Positions 9,319 to 18,641 of a stretch of DNA of 64,000 nt are shown here, in pieces. Within the stretch, counting starts at the first letter, position 1; each line of letters begins with the position of its first letter. This DNA is from Pseudomonas sp. IB20. GTDB lineage: Bacteria; Pseudomonadota; Gammaproteobacteria; Pseudomonadales; Pseudomonadaceae. Both the position numbers and the translations under genes were made by a program. The notes beneath the pieces were generated by a model that was given only the letters and a program-made list of their open reading frames with translations, did no database searches and was not told the origin of the DNA. The DNA lies in assembly GCF_009707325.1 (NCBI RefSeq), contig NZ_CP046103.1, forward strand, positions 1,076,836-1,140,835. Direction: 5' to 3'.

Positions 9319-9579
9319 TTATTCCGCTGCCGGGTTCAGCAACTCGGACAGCGCGTCCGGCTGGCTCTTGAACGCCTTGGCAAATACATCGCGGTTCTTC
9401 GCCATGTAGATCCCGGCTTCCTCCACCTGTTGCTCGCTCAGGGACGGCACGGCTTTTTGCAACACTTCAGCCAGCAACTCAGCGAGCTCAAGCATCTTGT
9501 CATGACGGTCAGCTTCGGCTTTATCCATGAACAAACGCTCCAGATCTCGGCTGCTGCGGTATACCACTTCGACGGCCAT
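9319..9579 (-). CDS. yebG: YebG family DNA-damage-inducible protein
   Basis: 86-residue acidic protein matching YebG over its length (MAVEVVYRSSRDLERLF, then KAEADRHDKMLELAE and YMAKNRDVFAKAF). YebG is a known LexA-regulated SOS gene of unclear function. A near-perfect LexA box at 9623-9638, 44 bases upstream of the ATG, supports SOS control here. A strong terminator follows. Confidence 0.92.
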   Translation of the reverse strand: MAVEVVYRSSRDLERLFMDKAEADRHDKMLELAELLAEVLQKAVPSLSEQQVEEAGIYMAKNRDVFAKAFKSQPDALSELLNPAAE

Positions 9580-9622
9580 TCACCACCTCACATGCCTTCA
9601 CGATAGTTGTCTTTTGCGACTA

Positions 9623-9638
9623 CTGTATTTATATACAG
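9623..9638. promoter_or_regulatory. LexA (SOS) box
   Basis: CTGTATTTATATACAG matches the CTGT-N8-ACAG LexA consensus with an AT-rich centre. It lies upstream of yebG on the minus strand, the expected place for SOS repression. Confidence 0.92.
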
Positions 9639-9852
9639 CTAAAAGGGTAAGCCAAACCACGGGGTTTGGGTAGCAGTTTTTTAATGTAGTTGGGAAATAG
9701 GGGTTTGCTAGAACGGAAATTTCTGACAACACGCTGAGGTTGCCGAGTAATCCTACGGTGGCTTACCTTCTCCGGGCCTTGCATCGCGGGGCCGAGCTTG
9801 GCGGCTCGAACACGAAAAAGAGAACTTTCTTGATTAATACCGGAGCCGCAAC

Positions 9853-10112
9853 ATGGAAAACAATACTCACCGTACCGCCGATGCTTTGAATTCCGAGCCG
9901 CCCGTCACGCTATTCAGCGTCACACCTACAGTGGACACAGAAACCCTTCTGGCAAACGCCAGCGAAACCCTAAGCAGCGCCGTGAAATGGCCAATATGCT
10001 GGCATTCGACCTTGAAGGCCCACAGCGAAGCCTGGTCTTGGCGATTCACCAACTGGTCGAAATGGGCGGCTTATTAGTCGACCGAGCGCTGGAGCAAGTC
10101 GCACCCGCCTGA
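9853..10112 (+). pseudogene. DUF3077-type small protein, frameshifted
   Basis: The ATG at 9853 follows a GGAG ribosome site and encodes a DUF3077-like N-terminus (LFSVTPTVDTETLLANASETLSSA). In that frame the protein then turns into Trp-rich nonsense and stops at 10077. Moving to the next frame at about 9981 restores the family C-terminus (REMANMLAFDLEGPQRSL, then HQLVEMGGLLVDRALEQV) up to a TGA at 10110-10112. One lost base near 9979-9981 accounts for this. Either a pseudogene or a sequencing error. The function of the family is unknown; such genes occur in many copies in fluorescent pseudomonads. Confidence 0.75.
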
Positions 10113-10124
10113 GGCAAAGCGCGT

Positions 10125-10410
10125 AACTGTGGCGAGCGAGCTTGCTCGCGTTGGGCTGCGAGGCAGCCCCAATTCAGGCGAAGGTATTCTTCCAGTTAAA
10201 ACCCATTTGCAGGTTTTAGGGGCGCTACGCGCTGGAGCGTCAGCCCGGCCCAACGGGAGCAAGTGTTGTCAACTGTGGCGAGCGAGCTTGCTCGCGTTGG
10301 GCTGCGAGGCAGCCCCAATTCAGGCGAAGGTATTCTTCCAGTTAAAACCCATTTGCAGGTTTTAGGGGCGCTACGCGCTGGAGCGTCAGCCCGGCCCAAC
10401 GGGAGCAAGT
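10125..10410. repeat. Perfect 140-bp tandem duplication (period 146) with palindromes
   Basis: Copies at 10125-10264 and 10271-10410 are identical in my reading, separated by GTTGTC; a similar GTTGTC also follows the second copy. Each copy holds three short palindromic parts: GCGAGCGAGCTTGCTCGC, GGGCTGCGAGGCAGCCC and GCGCTACGCGC. Short frames on both strands repeat with the unit and are not credible genes. The remaining bases to 10542 hold the psiE leader. Confidence 0.95.
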
Positions 10411-10542
10411 TGTGTTGTCACCCTGTGCCTCACGTCACGTCGCCATCATCTTATACCTGCCTCTGGCCTTTTTTCTGCATGCAGAACACCCGTTACGTCC
10501 AACCCGCATTATCCGGTCGAGCCGACCTAAGGAAGCATCATC

Positions 10543-11031
10543 GTGAAATTCAACTGGGCCGAAAAGCTGCGTCAAAATGTCCATGGGCTGGCTGAGTCGC
10601 TGGGCAATCTGTTTGTCGAGACGTTCCACTACCTGGCGTTGTTCGCCATTGGTGCGGTGACCGCCTGGGCGGCGGTGATGGAATTTTTGGGAATGCTGGA
10701 AACCGGGCACATCAAGATCGATGACATCTTGCTGCTGTTCATCTACTTGGAACTGGGCGCAATGGTCGGGATTTATTTCAAGACCAACCACATGCCGGTG
10801 CGCTTCCTGATCTACGTGGCGATCACTGCGCTGACGCGCCTGCTGATCTCCAACGTGTCCCACCACAACCCGCCGGACATCGGCATCATCTACCTGTGCG
10901 GCGGCATTCTGCTGTTGGCGTTTGCGATTCTGGTCGTGCGCTACGCTTCGTCGGCGTTCCCCTCGGTGAAAGTCGAAGGCCCGCGTCGCAAAGGCGAGGC
11001 GAGCCTGGAGACCGAGAAGGGCGAGCTTTAA
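10543..11031 (+). CDS. psiE: Phosphate-starvation-inducible protein PsiE family
   Basis: 162-residue inner-membrane protein with four predicted membrane helices (about 25-47, 62-80, 85-105, 115-135) and the conserved core DDILLLFIYLELGAMVGIYFKTNHMPVRFLIYVAITALTRLL. PsiE is induced by phosphate starvation in E. coli; its molecular role is unknown. I do not see a convincing Pho box. The gene ends with a 4-base tail-to-tail overlap with the DUF3509 gene. Confidence 0.88.
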   Translation: MKFNWAEKLRQNVHGLAESLGNLFVETFHYLALFAIGAVTAWAAVMEFLGMLETGHIKIDDILLLFIYLELGAMVGIYFKTNHMPVRFLIYVAITALTRLLISNVSHHNPPDIGIIYLCGGILLLAFAILVVRYASSAFPSVKVEGPRRKGEASLETEKGEL

Positions 11032-11342
11032 AGCCCGACGCTGAAGGGCAGGGTGTGGGCGGGCGGTCGCTGCAGGAGCTTGTGGTCGCCGTCCGTCATC
11101 ACCGCCAGGATTTCCATGGCGCTGTGGCCCTGCTCGATGGCGATGCCGAACTGAATACTTTGCACCAGCCGTTTGAGCCGTTGCGGGTCGTTGCGTTGTT
11201 CGGCGCTGATCATGCGTTTGGCAACCACGCCGTCCTCATTCGAGAGGGTGAGCATGATGCTGCCATCCAGCCGTTGGATGCTTAGGTTGACGCGGTATTT
11301 AGGCGTGAAGGTGTCGGTGATGATCTGAAAAGGATTGTCCAT
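11028..11342 (-). CDS. DUF3509 domain protein
   Basis: 104-residue protein with the DUF3509 pattern (NPFQIITDTFTPKYRVNLSIQRLDGSIMLTLSNEDGVVAKRMIS). This family is nearly confined to Pseudomonas and has no known function. Small, soluble, no signal peptide. The 3' end overlaps psiE by 4 bases on the opposite strand. Confidence 0.8.
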   Translation of the reverse strand: MDNPFQIITDTFTPKYRVNLSIQRLDGSIMLTLSNEDGVVAKRMISAEQRNDPQRLKRLVQSIQFGIAIEQGHSAMEILAVMTDGDHKLLQRPPAHTLPFSVGL

Positions 11343-11516
11343 GGTGCGTTACCGCCTGATAAGAACATGCATTCATTGACGACCGGTGTCTGGAATAGTT
11401 CGCATTGCCTGACCACCGGCCACTCCGTCGCTGAGGGTTCACAAAGTCCGTTTGCCTCATAGGCTGTACAGCAAAGGGCGTGCCGTATGGCGACCTATCT
11501 GACTGTTTCTAACCCC

Positions 11517-11605
11517 TGTGGGGGCGGGCTTGCCCGCGATTGCGGTGGATCAGCTTAATAATTTCTGGCTGACAGACCACTATCGCGGGCAAGCCCGCTT
11601 CCACA
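11517..11605. repeat. REP pair in inverted orientation (REPIN)
   Basis: Two REP arms (TGTGGGGGCGGGCTTGCCCG and CGGGCAAGCCCGCTTCCACA) face each other around about 45 bases. The 286-bp gap 11343-11628 otherwise shows only the leader of the DUF3509 gene and the 3' region of the serine transporter. Confidence 0.9.
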
Positions 11606-11628
11606 TTGGATTGGTGTTGTGGGCTATT

Positions 11629-12915
11629 TCAGGGCAACACAGAGAAAACGATCGCAGACAGCGCAATTAGCCCGATCACCACCACAAATACATTCGACAC
11701 CTGGCCCGAGTACTGGCGCAGAGAGGGCACGCGGCGAATCGCATACATCGGCATCAGGAACAACAGGCACGCAATGATCGGCCCGCCCAGGGTTTCGATC
11801 ATGCCCAGGATGCTTGGGTTGAAAGTGGCCACGGCCCAGCAGGTCAGCACCATGAACAACGCGGTGCAGCGTTCCAGCCCTTTGGACGACATTGAGCGGT
11901 TACGCCCACGCAGGGATTTGACGATCAAACCCTGGAAGCCTTCGCTGGCACCGATGTAGTGGCCGAGGAAGGATTTGGTGATTGCCACCAGCGCAATCAA
12001 CGGCGCGGCGTAGGCGATCACCGGGGTCTGGAAGTGGTTGGCCAGGTACGACAGGATCGAAATGTTCTGCGCCTTGGCAGCCGCCAAGTCAGCTGGCGAC
12101 AGGGCCAGCACGCAGCTGAAGCAGAAGAACATCACCGTCAGCACCATCATGCCGTGGGCGGTGGCGAGGATGCCGGTGCTTTTGCGCTCGGCCTGGGCGC
12201 CGTATACGCGCTTCTGGTCGACGGCGAAGGCGGAGATGATCGGCGAGTGGTTGAACGAAAACACCATCACCGGGATCGCCAGCCACAAGGTCTTGAAGAA
12301 AGCCGGCAGCGGCATGCCTTCGCTGGCGGAGGCGAAGAACGCGCCGTTCCAGTTGGGGATCAGGCTCACGGCCAGCAACAGCAGGGCGGCGACGAACGGG
12401 TACACCAGCACGCTCATGGCTTTGACGATCACGCCCTGGCCGCAGCGCACAATGGCCATCAGGCCGAGGATCAGCACCAGCGACAGGATCGCCCGCGGCG
12501 GCGGGGCCATGTGCAGTTGGTGTTCCATGAAGCTGCTCAAGGTGTTGGTCAGCGCCACGCTGTACACCAGCAGAATCGGGAAGATGGCGAAGAAGTACAG
12601 CAGGGTGATCAGCTTGCCGGCGCCGACGCCGAAGTGTTCTTCGACCACGTCGGTGATGTCGCCGGATTTGCCTGACAGCACAAAGCGCGTCAGCCCACGG
12701 TGAGCGAAGAAGGTCATAGGGAAGGCCAGCAGTGCCAGCACGATCAGTGGCCAGAAGCCGCCGACGCCGGCATTGATCGGCAGGAACAAGGTGCCTGCGC
12801 CGATGGCCGTGCCGTAGAGGCCGAGCATCCAGGTGGTGTCGTGTTTGGTCCAGCCTTTGGTCACGGTTGTTGCTATAGCAGGATTTTCGGCAGCAGGTGT
12901 ACGTACATCGGTCAT
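11629..12915 (-). CDS. sdaC: Serine/threonine:H+ symporter (HAAAP family, SdaC-like)
   Basis: 428-residue transporter with about 11 membrane helices and the HAAAP-family start TTWMLGLYGTAIGAGTLFLPINAGVGG, then HRGLTRFVLSGKSGDITDVVEEHFG. E. coli SdaC imports L-serine. It is downstream of and co-directional with the serine deaminase gene (61-bp gap), so uptake and deamination are probably co-expressed. I use the ATG at 12915 (MTDVRTP); the longer frame would run into sdaA. Confidence 0.88.
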   Translation of the reverse strand: MTDVRTPAAENPAIATTVTKGWTKHDTTWMLGLYGTAIGAGTLFLPINAGVGGFWPLIVLALLAFPMTFFAHRGLTRFVLSGKSGDITDVVEEHFGVGAGKLITLLYFFAIFPILLVYSVALTNTLSSFMEHQLHMAPPPRAILSLVLILGLMAIVRCGQGVIVKAMSVLVYPFVAALLLLAVSLIPNWNGAFFASASEGMPLPAFFKTLWLAIPVMVFSFNHSPIISAFAVDQKRVYGAQAERKSTGILATAHGMMVLTVMFFCFSCVLALSPADLAAAKAQNISILSYLANHFQTPVIAYAAPLIALVAITKSFLGHYIGASEGFQGLIVKSLRGRNRSMSSKGLERCTALFMVLTCWAVATFNPSILGMIETLGGPIIACLLFLMPMYAIRRVPSLRQYSGQVSNVFVVVIGLIALSAIVFSVLP

Positions 12916-12976
12916 CGATATTGCCTCGTTATTATTTTTGCGCGGGCTCACGTTGGGGCGGGTAGAGGTGCTCCGA

Positions 12977-14353
12977 TCAGCACTCCACCCAGCTGACCGC
13001 CAGGCCGCCCCGTGAAGTTTCTTTGTATTTGTCATGCATATCGGCGCCGGTATCGCGCATGGTGCGGATCACCCGGTCGAGGGAAATGAAGTGTTTGCCG
13101 TCACCGCGCAGGGCCATTTGCGTGGCGTTGATCGCCTTGACCGCAGCGATGGCGTTGCGCTCGATGCACGGCACTTGCACCAAGCCGCCGACCGGGTCAC
13201 AGGTCAGGCCGAGGTTGTGTTCCAGGCCGATTTCGGCGGCGTTTTCCAGTTGTTCCGGGGTGGCGCCGAGGATATCGGCCAGGCCGGCGGCGGCCATGGC
13301 GCAGGCTGAACCCACTTCGCCCTGGCAGCCGACTTCGGCGCCGGAGATCGAGGCGTTTTTCTTGCAGAGGATGCCGACAGCGGCGGCTGCCAGGAAGAAA
13401 TTGACCACGTCGTCGTCAGACGCGTCCGGGTTGAACTTCATGTAGTAATGCAGCACCGCCGGGATGATGCCTGCCGCACCATTGGTGGGTGCGGTGACCA
13501 TGCGCCCGCCGGCGGCGTTTTCTTCGTTGACGGCGAGGGCGAACAGGTTGACCCATTCCATCGCCGACAAGGTCGAGGTGATTACGTTGGGCTTGCCGAT
13601 TTCCAACAGGCTGCGGTGCAATTTCGCCGCTCGGCGTGGCACATCCAGGCCTCCGGGCAAGATGCCTTCATCGCGCAGGCCTTGCTCCACGCATTCGCGC
13701 ATCACCGACCAGATATGCAGCAAACCGCTGCGGATGTCTTCGTCGCTGCGCCACGCGCGTTCGTTGGCCATCATCAGCTCGGAAACCCGCAAGCCGTGCT
13801 TGTTGCACAAGGCCAGCAGTTCGACGGCGCTGGAAAAGTCGTAGGGCAATTCAACATCGCTGGTCGGCGCGATACCGGAAGCTGCTTCGGCCGCCTCGAT
13901 GATGAAACCGCCGCCTACCGAGTAATAGGTTTGTTCGCTCAGCAACCCATTGTCGCCATAGGCGTGCAGGGACATGGCGTTGGGGTGGTAGGGCAGGCTT
14001 TCGTCCAGCAGCAGGAGGTCGGTGTGCCAGTTGAAGGCAATTTCCTGTGTGCCCGCGAGCAACAGTTGGCCGGATTCGCGCAATTGCTGGATACGTGCGT
14101 TGATCGAGGTGGGGTCGACTTTGTCTGGCCATTCACCCATCAGGCCCATCACGCAGGCGCGGTCGGTGGCATGGCCCACGCCGGTGGCGGACAGCGAGCC
14201 GTACAGGCGCACCTCGACACGGCGCGTGTCACTCAGTAAATCTTGGTCGGTGAGTGCCTGGGCAAAGGTCGCCGCCGCCCGCATCGGGCCGACGGTATGG
14301 GAGCTGGAAGGGCCGATGCCCACCTTGAATAGATCGAAAACACTGATAGCCAT
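12977..14353 (-). CDS. sdaA: L-serine ammonia-lyase (iron-sulfur)
   Basis: 458 residues, single-chain bacterial serine dehydratase converting L-serine to pyruvate and ammonia. N-terminal beta domain starts [24 protein letters not shown]. The catalytic alpha domain carries the [4Fe-4S] cysteine motifs [29 protein letters not shown] and [12 protein letters not shown], and ends [20 protein letters not shown] with the conserved C-terminal Cys. First gene of the sdaA-sdaC unit, divergent from a LysR gene 137 bases away. Confidence 0.95.
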   Translation of the reverse strand: MAISVFDLFKVGIGPSSSHTVGPMRAAATFAQALTDQDLLSDTRRVEVRLYGSLSATGVGHATDRACVMGLMGEWPDKVDPTSINARIQQLRESGQLLLAGTQEIAFNWHTDLLLLDESLPYHPNAMSLHAYGDNGLLSEQTYYSVGGGFIIEAAEAASGIAPTSDVELPYDFSSAVELLALCNKHGLRVSELMMANERAWRSDEDIRSGLLHIWSVMRECVEQGLRDEGILPGGLDVPRRAAKLHRSLLEIGKPNVITSTLSAMEWVNLFALAVNEENAAGGRMVTAPTNGAAGIIPAVLHYYMKFNPDASDDDVVNFFLAAAAVGILCKKNASISGAEVGCQGEVGSACAMAAAGLADILGATPEQLENAAEIGLEHNLGLTCDPVGGLVQVPCIERNAIAAVKAINATQMALRGDGKHFISLDRVIRTMRDTGADMHDKYKETSRGGLAVSWVEC

Positions 14354-14490
14354 GCTAAAGCCTTACAAGCAATGGAGTAGAAATCGCTGCCATGTTTTGT
14401 AGAGCAGGCGGAATTGGCGCGATACTGAGCCTCTGGATCGGCACTGACCAACGAATTATCCTAAGACACCCTTTAGCAGGACTAAACTCT

Positions 14491-15438
14491 ATGACCCGGC
14501 CCCTTCATGGTCAGACCTACGTCTGGCTGCACGTTTTTTCCTGCGCTGCGCGGCATTTGTCGTTCACCCGCTGCGCCGAAGAACTGCACATCACGCCGGG
14601 GGCGGTGAGCCAGCAAATCCGCCAGCTGGAGGAGCGTTTGGGTTTCCGGCTGTTCCATCGGCGTGCGCGCGGTGTGGAGTTGAGTGCCGAGGGGCAACGG
14701 CTGGCGGCGACGGTGGGGGAGGCTTACGGCAGCATCGATGCGGAGTTGCAGCGGCTGGACGCGGGGATGATCAGCGGTACCTTGCGCCTGCGCTCAATCC
14801 CGTCGTTTCTCGGCAAATGGCTGACCCCGCGTTTGCCGCGTTTGCAGCAACGCTTTCCGGATATCCAGCTGCGCATGGTCGCCGAAGACAGCAGCATCGC
14901 GCTGCACGAAGGCGACTTCGACTTGGCCATCGACTTGAACGACGGCAGCTACCCCGGCCTGTTATCCACAGCCCTGCTCGATGAGCAGATTTTTCCGGTG
15001 TGCGCCCCCAGCCTGTTGCGCGGCCGCCCGCCACTGCATGGCCCGGCCGACCTGGTGCATTTTCCGCTGCTGCACGACATCACCGCCTGGCGTGGGAGTT
15101 ATGAATACGCCGAGTGGGAGTTTTACCTGAATGCCATCGGCTACCACCAGGCCGACGTACGGCGCGGCCACACCTTCAACCGCAACCACCTGACCATCGA
15201 AGCCGCCATCGCCGGCATGGGCGTGGCCATCGCGCGGCGCACTTTGCTCAATGATGAGTTGGAGCGTGGCACCTTGATCGTGCCGTTCGGCCTGGCCGTG
15301 CCCAATCACAAACGCTACGTGCTGCTGTATGCGCCGGGCGCACTGAGCCATCCGGGCGTACGCGCGGTACATGACTGGCTGGTGGAGGAAGCGGGGATTT
15401 TTCGCGGATTGCACCCGTTGGGAGAGGGGCAATTATGA
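14491..15438 (+). CDS. LysR-family regulator, likely of sdaA-sdaC
   Basis: 315 residues. N-terminal winged helix (about 7-66: WLHVFSCAARHLSFTRCAEELHITPGAVSQQIRQLEERLGFRLF) resembles the GcvA/DsdC branch, followed by a LysR substrate-binding domain. It is divergent from sdaA, the usual layout for a LysR regulator and its target, so control of serine breakdown is plausible. I chose the ATG at 14491; the longer frame is the sdaA promoter region. Confidence 0.83.
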   Translation: MTRPLHGQTYVWLHVFSCAARHLSFTRCAEELHITPGAVSQQIRQLEERLGFRLFHRRARGVELSAEGQRLAATVGEAYGSIDAELQRLDAGMISGTLRLRSIPSFLGKWLTPRLPRLQQRFPDIQLRMVAEDSSIALHEGDFDLAIDLNDGSYPGLLSTALLDEQIFPVCAPSLLRGRPPLHGPADLVHFPLLHDITAWRGSYEYAEWEFYLNAIGYHQADVRRGHTFNRNHLTIEAAIAGMGVAIARRTLLNDELERGTLIVPFGLAVPNHKRYVLLYAPGALSHPGVRAVHDWLVEEAGIFRGLHPLGEGQL

Positions 15439-15651
15439 GGTTCGCAGGGCGTAAGAAGATGTAACTAACTCCCCACCCTAACAGCGTTTTTGCTCTTCGT
15501 CAGACTTAATTTGTAATGTGGGATTTATCTTTGCAAAGGGCTTGAAATGTTCTTCTGACTGCTCAATTGTGTAGTCAAGAGGTCATGGTTTCACCACCCC
15601 GGTGTTGCAGTTTGTGACCTCCCGCGAGCTAGCTGAAATAAGGGAAGAACT

Positions 15652-16062
15652 ATGCAAATCCAAGTCAATAGCGATAACCATATTGAAAGCAGCATCCGAC
15701 TGGAGGAGTGGGTACGTACTACCATTGAGAGCACGCTCGAACGTTATGAAGAAGACCTGACCCGCGTCGAGGTCTACCTGAAGGATGAGAATGGCGACAA
15801 GCCCGGTCCCCACGATCTAAGTTGCCGCCTGGAAGCGCGGCCAAAAGGCCATCAACCACTGTCGGTCCTGCATAAGGCCGATACCCTGGAACAGGCGATT
15901 GATGGCGCAGCTACCAAGCTTGAGCATGCGCTGGAACATCTTTACGGCAAATTACGCGGCAAACCACGCGCCGCCGGGCAAGCATTGCCTAATACCAAGG
16001 TCGACGAGGCCGAGCTCGAAGAGGAATTTCTGGAAAACGAACAGGCTGCGCTTAACAGCTGA
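15652..16062 (+). CDS. HPF/RaiA-family ribosome-associated protein
   Basis: 136 residues. Residues 1-100 fit the HPF/RaiA (sigma-54 modulation, S30EA) fold: MQIQVNSDNHIESS, then RVEVYLKDENGDKPGPHDLSCRLEARPKGHQPLSVLHKADTLEQAIDGAATKLE. Family members bind the 30S subunit during stress or dormancy. The C-terminal 35 residues are acidic (EAELEEEFLENEQ) and unlike the standard Hpf, which here would be expected near rpoN. Good AAGGGAAG ribosome site; strong terminator at 16091. The 213-bp gap before it (15439-15651) probably holds its promoter. Confidence 0.8.
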   Translation: MQIQVNSDNHIESSIRLEEWVRTTIESTLERYEEDLTRVEVYLKDENGDKPGPHDLSCRLEARPKGHQPLSVLHKADTLEQAIDGAATKLEHALEHLYGKLRGKPRAAGQALPNTKVDEAELEEEFLENEQAALNS

Positions 16063-16090
16063 TAGCTGAGTGTTTTTTCAACCCCAATCA

Positions 16091-16123
16091 AACGGGCCTG
16101 CATCTGCAGGCCCGTTTTCGTTT
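16091..16123 (+). terminator. Rho-independent terminator
   Basis: AACGGGCCTGCA, loop TC, TGCAGGCCCGTT, then TTCGTTT. It follows the HPF-like gene by 28 bases and abuts the end of the convergent MFS gene. Confidence 0.9.
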
Positions 16124-17633
16124 ACCGCCCGCGTCGGAAGAAATACCCACTCAACATCGCCAACCCGCCCGCGCCAAGGCCTGCAAAGAGCATGGCCCAA
16201 CCGGCACCCTGGCGCAGCGCCGCCCGGGCATCTGCGGGGGGCAGCACCAACGCGTCCAGCTTGCCTGCCGCAATGTTCTGGCTGATCGCGGGCCAGTCCA
16301 GCGCCGAAGTTTGGGGCAGCAGGCTGGAAAGGTGATGGCTGATGCCCAGCAACAACACCAGGCCCATCAGCGCGATGTTGAGCGCCAAGGTGATCAGCCG
16401 CGCGCTGAGGTCAATGCCTGAGGCCATGCCCGCGCGGTCGGCCGAGACGGAGCCGGTGGTGGTGTTGGTGGTCGGTGAGTTGGTCAGCGCCAACCCGACG
16501 CCGGTTATCACGCAACTGAGCAGTACCCATACGATGGTTGGCTGCTCGGCCGTATTGATCGCCGCCATGACGATAAACCCCGCGCCCATCATGCCCAGGC
16601 CCAAAGGAATGATGCGCTCGGCGCCGTAGCGCAGGGCCAGGCGCTCGGCCAGCGGCGGCACCAATAAGGTCGGCAAGGTGTAGGCGAGTAGGGCGCCGCC
16701 GGTGGTCAGCGTGTCGTAGCCCAGGCCCGCCTGGAAGTAGAGCGGCAGGTAGATCATGAACGGCCAGAAGCTGAAATTCATGCCGATCGAGCCCATCAGC
16801 GCGCCGTTGAAGCGCTGGATGCGGAACACCGAGAAATCGAACATCGGGTGCGCGCTGCGTCGCTCGACAGTGATGAACAACAGCAGCCCGGCCAACGACA
16901 AGCCTGCCCAGCCAAGCATGGCCGGCGTGCCAAAGCCGTTCTCGCTGCCCTGGGTGATGAAGTAAACCAGCGCGAACACCGACAGCGTCAGGGTCAGCAT
17001 GCCGGCGATGTCGAGGCGATGGCCGGCCGGGTCACGGGACTCTTGCACGCTGATGCGTAGCAGCACGAGTGTCAGCAAGGTCAGCGGCACATGCACCAGG
17101 AACACCCAGCGCCAGTCCGCGACCGCCAGGATCAACGCCCCCACCATCGGCCCAAAGCCCAGGCCCACACCTGCGATCACGCCCCATATCGCAAAGGCCC
17201 GAGCCCGCGCTGCCGGCTCACGGAACTGGTGCGACAGAATCGCGAACTGGCAGATCATCATTGCCCCGGCCCCCACGCCCTGGACAAACCGCGCCGCGAT
17301 CAGCGTGGGCGCATCGTTCGCCAAGCCACACGCCAGCGAGGCCAAGCCAAACAGCCACAGGCACAACACCAGCATGCGCCGCCGCCCAAAGCGATCGGCC
17401 AGTGTGCCGGCTGCCATCAGTACGCTGGTGCAGGCCAGGGTGTAGGCATTCATGATCCATTGCGCGTCTTGGAAGCCCGTGCCCAGTTGCTGTTCCAGGG
17501 TTGGCAGGATGATCGGCACGCTGGAAATTTCCAGGCCGAACATCAGGGCTACGAGGCAGACGGCGGTGAGGGCCAGGCCATCTTTGGCGGTGCGCGGTGC
17601 GCTGACGGCCGATACGGCGGCGGCGGGCGGCAT
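16122..17633 (-). CDS. MFS drug exporter, DHA2 (14-helix) family
   Basis: 503-residue transporter with 14 predicted helices and the DHA2 pattern: LPTLEQQLGTGFQDAQWIMNAYTLACTSVLMAAGTLADRFGRRRML (motifs D1 and A) and GLGFGPMVGALI (motif C-like). Such EmrB/QacA-type proteins export toxic organic compounds with protons. The start is the ATG at 17633 (MPPAAAVS). A divergent LysR gene lies 106 bases away, the usual layout for an inducible efflux pump. Substrate unknown. Confidence 0.87.
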   Translation of the reverse strand: MPPAAAVSAVSAPRTAKDGLALTAVCLVALMFGLEISSVPIILPTLEQQLGTGFQDAQWIMNAYTLACTSVLMAAGTLADRFGRRRMLVLCLWLFGLASLACGLANDAPTLIAARFVQGVGAGAMMICQFAILSHQFREPAARARAFAIWGVIAGVGLGFGPMVGALILAVADWRWVFLVHVPLTLLTLVLLRISVQESRDPAGHRLDIAGMLTLTLSVFALVYFITQGSENGFGTPAMLGWAGLSLAGLLLFITVERRSAHPMFDFSVFRIQRFNGALMGSIGMNFSFWPFMIYLPLYFQAGLGYDTLTTGGALLAYTLPTLLVPPLAERLALRYGAERIIPLGLGMMGAGFIVMAAINTAEQPTIVWVLLSCVITGVGLALTNSPTTNTTTGSVSADRAGMASGIDLSARLITLALNIALMGLVLLLGISHHLSSLLPQTSALDWPAISQNIAAGKLDALVLPPADARAALRQGAGWAMLFAGLGAGGLAMLSGYFFRRGR

Positions 17634-17739
17634 GGGATATTCCTTTCGATTAGGTGAGCGCACTATTCTCACGGGAACAAGATTCTTTATTCGTGATAAG
17701 TTTTCCGTTGATAAGGGAATCAAGAGCGACAATGAAATC

Positions 17740-18612
17740 ATGGCCACACCGCGTTTTGATGGCGTTGAACTCTTTCTGCAAATCGTCGAAAGCGGCAACC
17801 TGACCGAGGCCGCCGAACGGCTGAACCTCACGCGTTCGGCCGTGGGTAAAGGGTTGGCGCGACTGGAGGCTCGCCTGGGCACGTGCTTGTTGCAGCGCTC
17901 CACGCGCCGCCAACGGCTGACCGAGGACGGGCAGGCCTACTACGAACATTGCCTGCGTGCGCTGGCCGAACTTGAAGCCGCCGAATCGGTGCTGGAGAGT
18001 GGCCGGCAACAGCCGCGTGGAAGGTTGAGGGCGAGCCTGCCGTTGGCGTTCGGTCATCACTATGCGGCGCCTGCTTTGTGGGGCTTGATGGACCGTTACC
18101 CGGAGCTGGAGATCGAGATTTCGTTCTCTGACCGGCTGATAGACCTGGCTCAGGAAGGTTTCGACGTTGCCGTGCGCATCGGCCCGCTACCGGACACCGA
18201 CCGCCTGAGCGCACGCCGCCTGGGCGAGCAGTCCGTGTGCCTGGCCGCTTCACCGGCGTACTTGCAGCGTGTCGGGCGGATTGAGTGCATCGATGACCTC
18301 GCCGCACACCGAGGCATTGCCTACCGTTGCAATACCTCGCATCGCTCGGGTGTGCCGTCGCCCTTGGTGCTGGACGACCTCCAGGCAGTGGCCGACGCCG
18401 CCATTGCGGGCGTGGGCCTGGCCTGGTTGCCGAGCTGGCTGATTGCGCACTATGTACTGCGCGGCCAACTGGAAGCGGTCCTGCCGAGCTACCGCGACCA
18501 GCCTGCGCCGATCCATGTGATTTGGCCCACGGCCGCACACATGCCGGCCAAGACTCGCTGCGCCATCGATGCCTTGGTCGCCGGCACGCCGAGTTGTTTG
18601 GCAGGTAGTTAG
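17740..18612 (+). CDS. LysR-family regulator, likely of the DHA2 exporter
   Basis: 290 residues. Winged helix at about 5-63 (VELFLQIVESGNLTEAAERLNLTRSAVGKGLARLEARLGTCLLQRSTRRQRLTEDG), then a CrgA/AphB-type substrate domain (VRIGPLPDTDRLSARRLGEQSVCLAASPAYL). The effector domain seems short by about 20 residues between YRCNTSHRSG and VPSPLVLDDLQ, where relatives carry a Trp-containing strand pair. This could be a small in-frame deletion. Divergent from the MFS exporter gene. Confidence 0.82.
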   Translation: MATPRFDGVELFLQIVESGNLTEAAERLNLTRSAVGKGLARLEARLGTCLLQRSTRRQRLTEDGQAYYEHCLRALAELEAAESVLESGRQQPRGRLRASLPLAFGHHYAAPALWGLMDRYPELEIEISFSDRLIDLAQEGFDVAVRIGPLPDTDRLSARRLGEQSVCLAASPAYLQRVGRIECIDDLAAHRGIAYRCNTSHRSGVPSPLVLDDLQAVADAAIAGVGLAWLPSWLIAHYVLRGQLEAVLPSYRDQPAPIHVIWPTAAHMPAKTRCAIDALVAGTPSCLAGS

Positions 18613-18641
18613 ACCCCGTTGCCATCAGGTCAGCCGATCCC

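Noticed and set aside
10074..10408. Short minus-strand frames with near-identical protein ends inside the 140-bp repeats
   Set aside because: They repeat only because the DNA repeats, have no ribosome site and no family resemblance.
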